DNA from: Lutibaculum sp963816555
GTDB lineage: Bacteria; Pseudomonadota; Alphaproteobacteria; Rhizobiales; Tepidamorphaceae
Length of the DNA stretch: 64,000 nucleotides
Direction of reading: 5' to 3'
Assembly (NCBI GenBank): GCA_963816555.1
Contig: CAWFLD010000004.1
Span: 62,001-126,000, forward strand
The notes under the pieces were generated by a model. That model was not told the DNA's origin. It ran no database searches and saw only the letters and a program-made list of their open reading frames with translations. Below are positions 39,152-50,820 of this stretch, piece after piece. The stretch's first letter is position 1. Each line of letters opens with the position of its first letter. The position numbers were made by a program, and so were the translations under genes.

Positions 39152-41204
39152 TCAGTGAACCCCTCCAACCATGTACCAGGTGATCAACGCGGTGACGCCG
39201 ACGAGCATCACGAAGGCGTAGTGGTAGAGATAGCCCGTCTGCAGCCGCACGAACTGGCGCGTCACGTCGAGCACCCGGGCGGAGATGCCGTCCGGCCCGA
39301 ACCCGTCGATCAGCCAGCCGTCGCCGCGCTTCCAGAGGAAGCGGCCGAGCCACATGGCGGGCCTGACGAAGATCCAGTCGTAGAGCTCGTCGAAGTACCA
39401 CTTGTTGAGGAGGAAGTGGTAGACGAGGTCGAACTGCTTGGCGAAGGCGCGCCGGCATCGACGGACGGCGGATGTAGAACAGCCACGCCACGAGGAAGCC
39501 GAGCACCATGGCGACCGTCGGCGAGTAGACGACCAGGGCCGGGACCTCGTGCGATCTCGTGCAGGATGTGGTTGTCGGAGCCGAGGAAGATCGCCTTCTT
39601 CCAGAAGTCGTTGTAGCCCTCGCCGATGAAGAAGCTCTGGAAGGCGAGGCCGCGAGAACAGCGCGCCGAGGGCGAGCACGATCAGCGGCACCGTCATCAC
39701 CGGCGGCGACTCGTGGACGTGGTGCATCACGTCGGCGGAGGCGCGCGGCTTGCCGTGGAAGGTCATGAAGATCAGGCGCCAGGAGTAGAACGAGGTCAGC
39801 GCGGCGGCGAACAGCGTCAGCGCGAAGGCGTAGTCGGCGAACGTGCCCTTGGCGGCGAAGGTCGCCTCGATGATCGCGTCCTTCGAGATAGAAGCCGGCC
39901 GTGTAGGGGAAGCCGGTCAGCGCCAGCGTGCCGATGACCATCATCCAGTAGGTCAGCGGGATGTGCTTCCTGCAGGCCGCCCATGCGGCGCATGTCCTGC
40001 TCGTCGGACATGGCGTGGATCACCGAGCCCGAGCCGAGGAACAGGAGCGCCTTGAAGAAGGCGTGCGTGAACAGGTGGAAGATCGCGCCGCCATAGGCGC
40101 CGACGCCGATCGCGGCGAACATGTAGCCGAGCTGCGAGCAGGTCGAATAGGCGATGACGCGCTTGATGTCGTTCTGCACGAGGCCGATCGTCGCCGCGAA
40201 GAACGCCGTCGTCGCGCCGATGAAGGTGACGAAGGCGAGCGCGGTCGGCGCGAGCTCGAAGAGCGGCGACATGCGCGCCACCATGAACACGCCGGCCGTC
40301 ACCATCGTGGCGGCGTGGATCAGCGCGGAGACCGGCGTCGGGCCCTCCATCGCGTCCGGCAGCCAGGTGTGCAGCAGGAACTGCGCCGACTTGCCCATGG
40401 CGCCGACGAACAGCAGCAGGCAGATCACCGTCAGCGCGTCGTAGTCGCCGCCGAGGAAGTGCAGCGTCTGGCCCTGCGCGTCGGCGGCGTTCGCGAAGAT
40501 CGCGTCGAAGCCGAGCGAGCCGTAGACGTAGAAGATCGCGAAGATGCCGAGCGCGAAGCCGAAGTCGCCGACGCGGTTGACGACGAAGGCCTTGATCGCG
40601 GCGGCGTTGGCCGAGGGCCGCGTGTACCAGAAGCCGATCAGCAGGTAGGAGGCGAGGCCGACGCCCTCCCAGCCGAAGAACATCTGCACCAGGTTGTCGG
40701 ACGTCACCAGCATCAGCATGGCGAAGGTGAAGAGCGACAGATAGGCGAAGAAGCGCGGCGCGGTGCGCGTCGTGGCCATGTAGCCGATGGAGTAGACGTG
40801 CACGAGCGCCGAGACGGTGTTCACGACGACCAGCATGACGACGGTCAGCGTGTCGATGCGGAACGCCCAGTCGACGGCGAGGTCGCCCGAGACGATCCAC
40901 GGCATGACGCGGACGAGCTGCGGCTCGCCGCCGAAGCCGACGCTGAAGAAGGCGATCCAGGACAGGACCGCCGCCGATGATCAGGAAGGCCGTGGTGATG
41001 TATTCCGCGGCGCCCGGCCCGTGGTGCTCGTGATGCGCGTCGCCGTGGTGGGCGGCGTTGCGCGGCCACGGTGGCGTGCGCGTTGTGGCCGTGCGCGGTG
41101 CCGAGCCGGCGGCCTTCCGGGTGGCGTCCGGCGGCGCCGAGCGCGGTGACGATGCCGGCGAGGATCGCACCGAGCAGCGGCAGAAAGACGATCGCTGAAT
41201 ACAT
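39152..41204 (-). CDS. nuoL: NADH-quinone oxidoreductase subunit L, seven frame shifts in this sequence
   Basis: This is the largest antiporter-like subunit, with the long lateral helix. Intact pieces: LVVVNTVSALVHVYSIGYM, MFFGWEGVGLASYLLIGFWY, FLLHTWLPDAMEGPTPVSAL, NDIKRVIAYSTCSQLGYMFA and MTFHGKPRASADVMHHVHES. Extra bases near 41064, 40972, 39971, 39886, 39653, 39552 and 39449 explain every frame change. The corrected length is 681 aa. An unusual His-rich stretch (about residues 36-65, HGHNAHATVARNAAHHGDAH) lies between the first two helices. Confidence 0.88.
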
Positions 41205-41209
41205 CCCCC

Positions 41210-41518
41210 TCACCCCTTCATCATGTTGACGTCTTCGACCGCGATCGAGCCGCGGTTCCGGAAGAACACGACGAGGATCGCGAGGCCGATCGCCGCTTCC
41301 GCGGCCGCGACCGTGAGGACGAACAGCGCGAAGACCTGGCCGACGAGGTCGCCCAGATAGGCGGAGAAGGCGACGAGATTGATGTTGACCGAGAGCAGGA
41401 TCAGCTCGATCGACATCAGGATGACGATGACGTTCTGGCGGTTCAGGAAGATCCCGAGCACGCCGATCGTGAACAGGATCGCCGAGACGGCGAGATAGTT
41501 TGAGATGTCGACAGCCAT
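41210..41518 (-). CDS. nuoK: NADH-quinone oxidoreductase subunit K
   Basis: This 102-aa membrane subunit has three helices. The two conserved intramembrane glutamates are in LMSIELILLSVNINLVAF and VLTVAAAEAAIGLAILVVFF. The frame is intact. I use the ATG at 41518, which has AAGGGA at proper spacing; an ATG two codons earlier overlaps the nuoJ stop and is also possible. Its stop codon lies six bases before the nuoL start. Confidence 0.94.
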   Translation of the reverse strand: MAVDISNYLAVSAILFTIGVLGIFLNRQNVIVILMSIELILLSVNINLVAFSAYLGDLVGQVFALFVLTVAAAEAAIGLAILVVFFRNRGSIAVEDVNMMKG

Positions 41519-41520
41519 CG

Positions 41521-42133
41521 TCATATTCCCTTGCCGCTCTCGACCTTGCGCACTTCCACGCCGGCCTTGGTGCGCGCGACCTGGGCGGCGATGTTCTGCC
41601 GCCTGACGCCCTCCTTGTGGCGCAGCGTCAGGACGATCGCGCCGATCATCGCGACGAGCAGGATCAGGCCGGACATCTGGAAGAACAGGACGTAGCGCGT
41701 GTAGAGGATCTGCCCGAGCGCGGCGATGTTGCTCATCTCGGTCAGCGCCGGCGTCGGCGACGCGAGCGCGGGCACCGCGTCGGGCCCGAGCGCCCAGGAG
41801 CCGAGCACCAGGATCAGCTCGACCGCCAGGATCACGCCGATCAGCCCGCCGATCGGCAGGTACTGCATCGCGCCCGTGCTTCAGCTCCGCGAAGTCGACG
41901 TCGAGCATCATGACGACGAACAGGAAGAGCACCGCGACCGCGCCGACATAGACCACGATCAGGATCATCGCCAGGAACTCGGCGCCGAGCAGCAGGAACA
42001 GGCCCGCCGCGTTGAAGAAGGCGAGGATCAGGAAGAGGACCGAGTGGACCGGGTTCCGCGACGCGATGACCATCACCGCCGAGGCGAGCAACACGGCCGA
42101 GAACAGGTAGAAGAAGGCTGTGGCGAGCGTCAT
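41521..42133 (-). CDS. nuoJ: NADH-quinone oxidoreductase subunit J, one frame shift in this sequence
   Basis: This five-helix membrane subunit begins MTLATAFFYLFSAVLLASAV and contains MILIVVYVGAVAVLFLFVVM, the pi-bulge helix region. After AELKHG an extra base near 41878 shifts the frame to MQYLPIGGLIGVILAVELIL. The corrected length is 203 aa. The C-terminus (VARTKAGVEVRKVESGKGI) overlaps the alternative nuoK start. Confidence 0.9.
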
Positions 42134-42227
42134 CGTGGAAAGCTTCTTCCCCCGGGGCACCGCGGCTGGCGGGATCCGGTCGCGGCGTGGTCTCTATAGT
42201 GATGATCCGGACGAGCGTCCATCGGGG

Positions 42228-42719
42228 TCACCGATAGGGCGCGTCCAGGGCGATGGTCTGCGCGATCTCGCGCTCCCAGCGGTCGCCGTTCGCGAGCAGG
42301 CGGTCCTTGTCGTAGTAGAGCTCCTCGCGGGTCTCGACCGAGAACTCGAAGTTCGGCCCCTCGACGATCGCGTCGACCGGGCAGGCCTCCTGGCAGAAGC
42401 CGCAATAGATGCACTTCACCATGTCGATGTCGTAGCGGGTCGTGCGCCGCGTGCCGTCGTTGCGGCGCGGCCCCGCCTCGATGGTGATCGCCTGCGCCGG
42501 GCAGATCGCCTCGCAGAGCTTGCAGGCGATGCAGCGCTCCTCGCCGTTGGGATAGCGGCGCAGCGCGTGCTCGCCGCGGAAGCGCGGCGAGATCGGGTTC
42601 TTCTCGTAGGGGTAGTTGATCGTCGCCTTCGGCTTGAAGAAGTAGCGCATCGCCAGGAAGAAGCCTGAGACGAACTCCTTCAGGAAGATCGAGCGGGCGG
42701 CTTGGTCGAGTGCAGCCAT
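42228..42719 (-). CDS. nuoI: NADH-quinone oxidoreductase subunit I
   Basis: This 163-aa peripheral-arm subunit carries two [4Fe-4S] clusters (N6a, N6b). The two ferredoxin motifs are CIACKLCEAICP and CIYCGFCQEACP. The N-terminal amphipathic helix (FLKEFVSGFFLAMRYFF) docks on the membrane arm. The frame is intact and the length is typical of Alphaproteobacteria. It lies 10 bases from nuoH and 94 bases before nuoJ. Confidence 0.96.
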   Translation of the reverse strand: MAALDQAARSIFLKEFVSGFFLAMRYFFKPKATINYPYEKNPISPRFRGEHALRRYPNGEERCIACKLCEAICPAQAITIEAGPRRNDGTRRTTRYDIDMVKCIYCGFCQEACPVDAIVEGPNFEFSVETREELYYDKDRLLANGDRWEREIAQTIALDAPYR

Positions 42720-42729
42720 GACGTGAACC

Positions 42730-43763
42730 TCACACGGCTCCCGGCGCCCAGCCCGTGATCTGAAGCACGAAGGCGACGATCACGACCATGGCGAGCGAGA
42801 GCGGGAGGAAGACCTTCCAGCCGAGTCGCATCAGCTGGTCGTAGCGATAGCGCGGCACCATGGCCTTCACCATCGCGAACATGAAGAAGACGAAGCACAC
42901 CTTCAGCACGAACCAGACGATGCCCGGGATCCAGGTGAAGGGCGCGAAGTCGAAGGGCGGCAGCCAGCCGCCGAGGAACAGGATCGTCGTGAGCGCGCAC
43001 ATCAGGGTGATGGACACGTACTCGCCGAGCATGAACAGCAGGTACGGCGTCGAGGAATACTCGACCATGAAGCCGGCCACGAGCTCCGATTCGGCCTCCG
43101 GCAGGTCGAAGGGCGGCCGGTTCGTCTCGGCCAGCGCCGAGATGAAGAACACGACGAACATCGGGAAGAGCGGGATCCAGTACCAGCCGAGGAAGCCCCA
43201 GTCGCTGCGCTGCGCCTCGACGATGTCGGTCAGGTTGAGCGAGCCGACGCACAGCAGCACCGTGACGATCACGAAGCCGATCGAGACCTCGTAGGAGACC
43301 ATCTGCGCCGCCGAGCGCAGGGCGCCGAGGAACGGGTATTTCGAGTTCGACGCCCAGCCGCCCATGATGACGCCGTAGACGCCGAGCGAGGAGATCGCGA
43401 AGATGTAGAGGATGCCGACATTGATGTCGGCGATCACCCAGCCCTCGCTCACCGGCATGACCGCCCAGGCCGACAGCGCCAGGATGCACGAGATCAGCGG
43501 CGCCAGCAGGAAGACGCCCTTGTTCGCCGAGGCCGGGACGACCGGCTCCTTCAGCACGAACTTCAGCAGGTCGGCGAAGGACTGCAGCAGCCCGAAGGCG
43601 CCGACGACGTTCGGGCCCGCGGCGCAGCTGCACGGCCGCCCAGATCTTGCGGTCGGCGAGCAGCAGGTAGGCGATGACGACCAGGAGCACGACCAGGAGC
43701 AGAAGGCTCTCGGCCGACCATGATCACCAGGGGCAGAATGAAGTCGTTGGCAAACTCACCCAT
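42730..43763 (-). CDS. nuoH: NADH-quinone oxidoreductase subunit H, two frame shifts in this sequence
   Basis: This membrane subunit forms part of the quinone chamber. It begins MGEFANDFILPLVIMV, continues with LLLADRKIWAAVQLRRGP and then MLKEPVVPASANKGVFLLAP; conserved SALAETNRPPFDLPEAESEL follows. Extra bases near 43713 and 43616 break the N-terminal part only. The corrected length is 343 aa. Its start overlaps the end of nuoG by eight bases. Confidence 0.91.
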
Positions 43764-45864
43764 GGGTGCCCGTCGCCTCCCCTCGACGGCGTCGCGCGGC
43801 CAGCTCGCTCAGTTCGGCCATGACCGCGGAAGCCCGCGCAATCGGATTGGTAAAGAAGAAGTCGCGAATCGGGGCTCGCGAACGGGGCCTTGTCGCACTC
43901 CCCGCCGAGATCGGCAAGGCGCTGCAGCCGATCGGCCGGCGCCGGCGCGACGATGTCGAGCTCGGCGAGGTGCGGGTGCGCCGCATACATGCGCCGCGCG
44001 CAGCTGCTGCAGCGAATCGTAGGGCAGCTGCTGGCCGAGCACCGCCGAGAGCGCGCGCAGGATCGCCCAGTCCTCGCGGGCGTCGCCCGGCGGGAAGACG
44101 GCGCGCTCGCGCGAGCTGCGACGCGGCCCTCGGTGTTGACGTAGGTCGCCGACTTCTCGGTGTAGGCCGCGCCCGGCAGGATGACGTCGGCGCGGTGCGC
44201 GCCGCGATCGCCATGCGTGCCCTGGTAGACGACGAACGGACCCGCCGGCGACCTCGATCTCGTCGGCGCCGAGGAGGAACAGCACCTCCGTCGCGCCGTC
44301 CTCGAGCATGCCCGGCGACGTCGCGGCCGCCCTCCCCCGGCACCAGGCCGAGATCGAGGCCGCCGACGCGCGAGGCCGCGGTGTGCAGCACGTTGAAGCC
44401 GTTCCAGCTCCTCGCCGATCGCGCCGCAGGCTCTGGCGATCTGCGCCGCCATGGACAGGATCGCGGCGCCGTCGGCGCGGCCCAGCGCGCCCTGCCCGAC
44501 GATGATCATCGGCCGCTCGGCATTCGACAGGATCTCCGCGAAGCCCTGCTTGCCCGAGACGACCTCGCCGAGCGTATCGGGGCCGGCGCCGAGATAGTCG
44601 TACTCGTAGGTCAGGTCCGGCTGCTCGCCGAACACCATGCCGACCTTGAGCGGACTGGCGAGCCAGCGCTTGCGGATGCGCGCGTTGAGCACCGGCGCCT
44701 CGACGCGCGGGATTGGCGCCGATCAGCAGGATCGCGTCGGCCTGCGTCGATGCCGGCGATGCGTGGAATTGAAGAGATAGGAGCCGCGGCCGTGCGCCGG
44801 GTCGAGCTTCGCGCCCTCCTGGCGGCAGTCGATCGAGGCGACGCCGAGCGCTGGTCATCAGGTCCTTGAGCGCGAACATCTCCTCGGCGCCCGCGAGGTC
44901 GCCGGCGATGGCGCCGATCCTGCCGGGCTCGGTGCCCTTCACCTTCTCGGCGATCGCGGCGAAGGCTTCCTGCCAGGTCGCCGGCCGCAGCTTGCCGTCA
45001 CGGCGCACATAGGGCCGGTCGAGACGCTGGCGTGCGGAGGCCGTCCCAGACGAATGCGCGTCTTGTCGGAAATCCACTCCTCGTTCACCTCCTCGTTGAC
45101 GCGCGGCAGGATGCGCATCACCTCGGTGGCCGCGGGCGTCGACGCGGATGTTGGAGCCGAGCGCGTCCATGACGTCGACCGATTCGGTCTTCGACAGCTC
45201 CCAGGGCCGCGCCTGGAAGGCATAGGGCCGCGAGGTCAGCGCGCCGACGGGGCAGAGGTCGATCACGTTGCCCTGCAGCTCGGAGCTCATGGCGTTCTCG
45301 AGATAGGTCGTGATCTCCATGTCCTCGCCGCGGCCGATCGCGCCGAGCTCCGGCACGCCGGCGACCTCGGCGCAGAAGCGGATGCAGCGCGTGCAGTGGA
45401 TGCAGCGCGTCATGATCGTCTTCACGAGCGGGCCGATATACTTGTCCTCGACCGCGCGCTTGTTCTCGTGGAAGCGGCTCGAATCGACGCCGTAGGCCAT
45501 CGCCTGGTCCTGCAGGTCGCACTCGCCGCCCTGGTCGCAGATCGGGCAGTCGAGCGGGTGGTTGATGAGCAGGAACTCCATCACCCCTTCGCGGGCCTTC
45601 TTGGTCGACTGCGAGCGCGTGAGCACGACCGGCGGCTCGCCGTTCGGCCCCGGCCGCAGGTCGCGCACCGCCATGGCGCACGAGGCGATCGGCTTCGGCG
45701 CGCCCTGCACCTCGACGAGGCACATGCGGCAGTTGCCGGCGACCGACAGCCGCTCGTGGAAGCAGAAGCGCGGAATCTCCGCGCCCGCCGCCTCGCAGGC
45801 CTGGAGCAGCGTGCAGCTCGGCCGCGACCTCGACCTCCGTTCCGTCGACGATGAGCTTGGCCAT
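43756..45864 (-). CDS. nuoG: NADH-quinone oxidoreductase subunit G, about fifteen frame shifts in this sequence
   Basis: This is the large iron-sulfur subunit of the NADH-oxidising arm. Intact pieces: MAKLIVDGTEVEVAAEL, FLLINHPLDCPICDQGGECD, MTRCIHCTRCIRFCAEVAGV, AMSSELQGNVIDLCPVGALT, NAERPMIIVGQGALGRADGA, FPPGDAREDWAILRALSAVL. Between 45815 and 43870 the frame changes fifteen times. Each change fits one extra base, and the three-frame order closes perfectly. The corrected length is 697 aa, normal for the family. The gene is otherwise complete, with all cluster cysteines visible, so decay is improbable. The start is the ATG at 45864. Confidence 0.87.
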
Positions 45865-45904
45865 CAATCCTCGTCCCGTTCTCTCGCGCGCATGTCCGCC
45901 CGGC

Positions 45905-47217
<1,313 letters not shown>

Positions 47218-47219
47218 GG

Positions 47220-48347
47220 TCACTCGCCCTTCCCGTCGCCGTCGGCCTCGAGGAGGGCCTTGGCCTGGTGTATCCACTCCTCGCGGCCGATGCGGCCGCG
47301 GAAGCGCAGGTGGTTGTCGAGCCAGGCGACGTTCTCGTCGGTCCAGGCCGCCACCTGATCGAAATGGTAGATGCCGAGGTCGTTGAGGATCTGCTCGATC
47401 TTCGGCCCCACGCCGGAGATCCGCTTCAGGTCGTCGGCCTGTCCGCCGCGCGGGCCGTCCAGCGTCGCGGGCCGGTCCTCGCCCTCGGCAGCCTCTTCCG
47501 GCTCGGTCGTCGCCTGCTCGTGGCTGGCCTTCTCGGAGGCCTCGCGTGCCTCGGCGGTCTCTGGCTCGGTCTTCGGCGCCTCGGTCGGCTCGGCGCGGCT
47601 CGCCTCCTCCTCCGGAAGCCCCTCGGCGTCCGGACGGCCGGCATCCTCGCCCATCGCCTCCTCGGCGGTCGGCTCGACATGGTGGCCGTTGCCGGTGTCG
47701 ACGCCCTCGGCCGCCTCCCGCTCGGACGCGCTGCCCTCGTCGAGATGCGCATCGGTCAGGGCGGTGCGGCCGCCGACGGGAGCGGAATAGAGACGGTCGA
47801 CCTGCGGCCCGGGCTTCGGCGTCTCGCCGCGCCCGAACGTGTCGAGCAGAGCCTCGAAGCTCTCCGCCGTCAGGTCCTCGTAGGTGTCGGAGAAGACCTG
47901 CACCATCGGCGCGTTGACGCACGCGCCGAGGCACTCGACCTCCTCCCAGGAGAAGTCGCCGTCCGCCGACAGCTCGTGCTGGTGCGCGGCGATCCGCTTC
48001 TGGCAGACCGAGATGATGTCGCCGGCGCCGCGCAGCATGCACGGCGTCGTGCCGCAGACCTGCACGTGCGCCTTCCTGCCGACGGGAGCCAGCTGGAACA
48101 TCGTGTAGAAGGTCGCGACCTCGAGCACCCGGATATACGGCATCTCGAGCATGTCGGCGACGTAGCGCATGGCCGGCTCGGGCAGCCAGCCGGCGTGCTG
48201 CTCCTGGGCGCGCCACAACAGCGGGATGACCGCCGAGGCCTGGCGGCCGGGCGGGTATTTCGTGATCTGCTTCTTCGCCCACTCGAGATTCTCGGGCGTG
48301 AAGGCGAAGCTTTCCGGCTGCTGCTGCGCGAGGCGACGGACTGCCAT
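47220..48347 (-). CDS. nuoE: NADH-quinone oxidoreductase subunit E with long C-terminal extension
   Basis: This 375-aa protein has residues 1-180 as the normal 24-kDa thioredoxin-like subunit, with [2Fe-2S] ligands Cys98, Cys103, Cys139 and Cys143. Residues about 190-305 form an acidic, low-complexity linker rich in Glu, Ala and Pro. Residues 308-370 are a helix-hairpin-helix-like domain (DDLKRISGVGPKIEQILNDL, then AWLDNHLRFRGRIGREEW). Such extensions occur in Hyphomicrobiales and their role is unknown. The start codon overlaps the nuoD stop (ATGA). The frame is intact. Confidence 0.93.
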   Translation of the reverse strand: MAVRRLAQQQPESFAFTPENLEWAKKQITKYPPGRQASAVIPLLWRAQEQHAGWLPEPAMRYVADMLEMPYIRVLEVATFYTMFQLAPVGRKAHVQVCGTTPCMLRGAGDIISVCQKRIAAHQHELSADGDFSWEEVECLGACVNAPMVQVFSDTYEDLTAESFEALLDTFGRGETPKPGPQVDRLYSAPVGGRTALTDAHLDEGSASEREAAEGVDTGNGHHVEPTAEEAMGEDAGRPDAEGLPEEEASRAEPTEAPKTEPETAEAREASEKASHEQATTEPEEAAEGEDRPATLDGPRGGQADDLKRISGVGPKIEQILNDLGIYHFDQVAAWTDENVAWLDNHLRFRGRIGREEWIHQAKALLEADGDGKGE

Positions 48348-49537
48348 CAGCGATCAACCTCTCCGAAGACGATATCGAGCGAACCAAGGATGGCGGAGAC
48401 GTCGGCCAGCATGTGGCCCTTGCACATGTAGTCCATGGCCTGGAGGTGGGCGAAGCCGGGCGCGCGGATCTTGCAGCGATAGGGCCGGTTCGAGCCGTCG
48501 GAGACGACGTAGACGCCGAACTCGCCCTTCGGCGCCTCGACCGCGGCGTAGGCCTCGCCCTCGGGCACGTGGTAGCCCTCGGTGTAGAGCTTGAAGTGAT
48601 GGATGAGCGCTTCCATCGAGCGCTTCATCTCGCCGCGCTTCGGCGGCACCACCTTGTTGTCGATCGCCGAGACGGGCCCCTGCCCTTCCGGCGAGCGCAG
48701 CCGCTCGAGGCACTGCTTCATGATCCGCACCGACTGGCGCATCTCCTCCATGCGGATGAGATAGCGGTCGTAGGTGTCGCCGTGCTTGCCGACGGGAATG
48801 TCGAAGTCGAGCTCGTCGTAGCACTCGTAGGGCTGCGACTTCCTGAGGTCCCACGGGACGCCCGAGCCCCGCACCATGACGCCCGAGAAGCCCCAGGCCC
48901 ACGCATCCTCGAGGCTGATATAGCCGATGTCGGCGTTGCGCTGCTTGAAGATGCGGTTGTCGGTCAGGAGATCGTCGATGTCGTTCAGCGTGGCGAGGAA
49001 CGGGTCGCAGAAGTCCCAGATCTGGTCGAGCAGCTTCGGCGGCAGGTCCTGGTGCACGCCGCCGGGCCGGAAATACGCCGCATGCATCCGCGAGCCGGAG
49101 GCGTGCTCGTAGAACACCATCAGCTTCTCGCGCTCCTCGAAGCCCCAGAGCGGCGGCGTCAGCGCGCCGACGTCCATGGCCTGCGTGGTGACGTTGAGGA
49201 GGTGCGACAGGAGCCGCCCGATCTCGGAATAGAGCACGCGGATCAGCTGGCCGCGCTTCGGCACCGTGATGCCGAGCAGCTTCTCGACCGCCAGCGCGAA
49301 GGCGTGCTCCTGGTTCATCGGCGCGACGTAGTCGAGCCGGTCGAAATACGGGACCGCCTGGAGGTAGGTCTTGTACTCGATCAGCTTTTCCGTGCCGCGA
49401 TGCAGGAGCCCGATATGCGGGTCCACGCGCTCGACCACCTCGCCGTCCAGTTCGAGAACCAGGCGCAACACGCCGTGGGCGGCGGGGTGCTGGGGCCCGA
49501 AGTTGATGGCGAAGTTGCGAATTTCCGTCTCGGCCAT
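48347..49537 (-). CDS. nuoD: NADH-quinone oxidoreductase subunit D
   Basis: This 396-aa 49-kDa subunit lines the quinone site. It opens with NFAINFGPQHPAAHGVLRLV (conserved His pair in the loop that contacts quinone) and contains HIGLLHRGTEKLIEYKTYLQ and GDTYDRYLIRMEEMRQS. The C-terminus ends GSLDIVFGEVDR, as in other species. The frame is intact. There is an 87-base gap from nuoC without any feature, and nuoE overlaps the stop. Confidence 0.96.
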   Translation of the reverse strand: MAETEIRNFAINFGPQHPAAHGVLRLVLELDGEVVERVDPHIGLLHRGTEKLIEYKTYLQAVPYFDRLDYVAPMNQEHAFALAVEKLLGITVPKRGQLIRVLYSEIGRLLSHLLNVTTQAMDVGALTPPLWGFEEREKLMVFYEHASGSRMHAAYFRPGGVHQDLPPKLLDQIWDFCDPFLATLNDIDDLLTDNRIFKQRNADIGYISLEDAWAWGFSGVMVRGSGVPWDLRKSQPYECYDELDFDIPVGKHGDTYDRYLIRMEEMRQSVRIMKQCLERLRSPEGQGPVSAIDNKVVPPKRGEMKRSMEALIHHFKLYTEGYHVPEGEAYAAVEAPKGEFGVYVVSDGSNRPYRCKIRAPGFAHLQAMDYMCKGHMLADVSAILGSLDIVFGEVDR

Positions 49538-49624
49538 GGGGCGACGACCAAAAACCTGTGCTGCAATGACGTCGGCAGAAGGCCGGCGCCGGTCTGTGGG
49601 TGGCGGGAAGCGGCCGGTGGAGCC

Positions 49625-50224
49625 TTACCCCGCCTTCTCGTCTCCGGGCAAGACGTAGTCCGTGCCTTCCCAGGGCGAGAGGAAGTCGAAGGTGCGGAAC
49701 TCCTGATTGAGTCGCACCGGCTCGTAGACGACCCGCTTGCGCTCCTCGTCGTAGCGAACCTCGACATAGCCCGTCAGCGGGAAGTCCTTGCGCAGCGGAT
49801 GTCCCTCGAAGCCGTAGTCCGTGAGAATGCGCCGCAGGTCGGGATGACCCGAGAACAGGATGCCGTAGAGGTCGTACGCCTCGCGCTCGAACCAGTCGGC
49901 CGCCGGCCAGATCGAGGAGACGCTCGGAACCGGCGTGTCCTCGTCGGTGGCGACCTTCACGCGGATGCGCTGGTTCTGGCGCGGGCTGAGCAGGTGGTAG
50001 ACGACGTCGAACCGCCGCTCCCGCTCCGGCCAGTCGACGCCGCAGATGTCGATGAACGACACGAACTGGCAGCGCTGGTCGTCGTGGAGGAAGCGCATCG
50101 TCGCGATGACGTCGGTCGCCGCGACGCGGAGCGTCAGCTCGCCGAGCTTGACCTCCCAGCTGACGACCTCCTCCCCGAGGGACTGCACGATGTGCTCGCC
50201 CAGTTCGTTCAGCGTCTCGTCCAT
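49625..50224 (-). CDS. nuoC: NADH-quinone oxidoreductase subunit C
   Basis: This is the 30-kDa subunit, 199 aa from the ATG at 50224. Conserved parts are DICGVDWPERERRFDVVYHL, WEREAYDLYGI-like (WFEREAYDLYGILFSGHPDL) and YGFEGHPLRKDFPLTGYVEV. AGGGGA lies nine bases before 50224. An ATG at 50245 that overlaps the nuoB stop (TGATG) would add seven residues and is a real alternative. The frame is intact. Confidence 0.94.
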   Translation of the reverse strand: MDETLNELGEHIVQSLGEEVVSWEVKLGELTLRVAATDVIATMRFLHDDQRCQFVSFIDICGVDWPERERRFDVVYHLLSPRQNQRIRVKVATDEDTPVPSVSSIWPAADWFEREAYDLYGILFSGHPDLRRILTDYGFEGHPLRKDFPLTGYVEVRYDEERKRVVYEPVRLNQEFRTFDFLSPWEGTDYVLPGDEKAG

Positions 50225-50244
50225 CGCTTCGTTCCCCTGTGCCA

Positions 50245-50820
50245 TCAGCGCTCGATCGTGCCGGTGCGGCGGATCTTCCGCTGCAGGAGAAGCACGCCGT
50301 AGAGCAGCGCCTCCGCGGTCGGAGGGCAGCCGGGAACGTAGATGTCGACGGGAATCACCCGGTCGCACCCGCGCACCACCGAGTAGGAGTAGTGGTAGTA
50401 GCCACCGCCATTGGCGCAGCTGCCCATCGAGATGACGTAGCGCGGCTCGGGCATCTGGTCGTAGATCTTGCGCAGCGCCGGCGCCATCTTGTTGGTCAGC
50501 GTGCCGGCGATGATGATCACGTCGGACTGGCGCGGGCTCGCCCGCGGCGCGAATCCGAAGCGCTCGACGTCGTAGCGCGGCATCGACATCTGCATCATCT
50601 CGACCGCGCAGCAGGCGAGGCCGAACGTCATCCACATCAGCGAGCCGTTGCGGGCCCAGGTGATGAGGTCGTCGGCCGCGGTGACGATGAAGCCCTTGTC
50701 GGTCAGCTCGCTCTGGACGCCGGCGAAATACGGGTCGTCGACGGCAGGATAGCCCTTCGGAAGGGCCTCGGCGCCCGGCTGCGTGATGCCGGTCTGCTCG
50801 TTGGGGCGAATCAATCCCAT
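50245..50820 (-). CDS. nuoB: NADH-quinone oxidoreductase subunit B
   Basis: This 191-aa subunit holds cluster N2, the last electron carrier before quinone. Ligands are the adjacent pair in GLACCAVEMM, and single cysteines in GSCANGGGYYHYSYSVVRGC and YVPGCPPTAEAL. The frame is intact. The start overlaps the nuoA end by ten bases, and the stop overlaps a possible nuoC start. Confidence 0.97.
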   Translation of the reverse strand: MGLIRPNEQTGITQPGAEALPKGYPAVDDPYFAGVQSELTDKGFIVTAADDLITWARNGSLMWMTFGLACCAVEMMQMSMPRYDVERFGFAPRASPRQSDVIIIAGTLTNKMAPALRKIYDQMPEPRYVISMGSCANGGGYYHYSYSVVRGCDRVIPVDIYVPGCPPTAEALLYGVLLLQRKIRRTGTIER

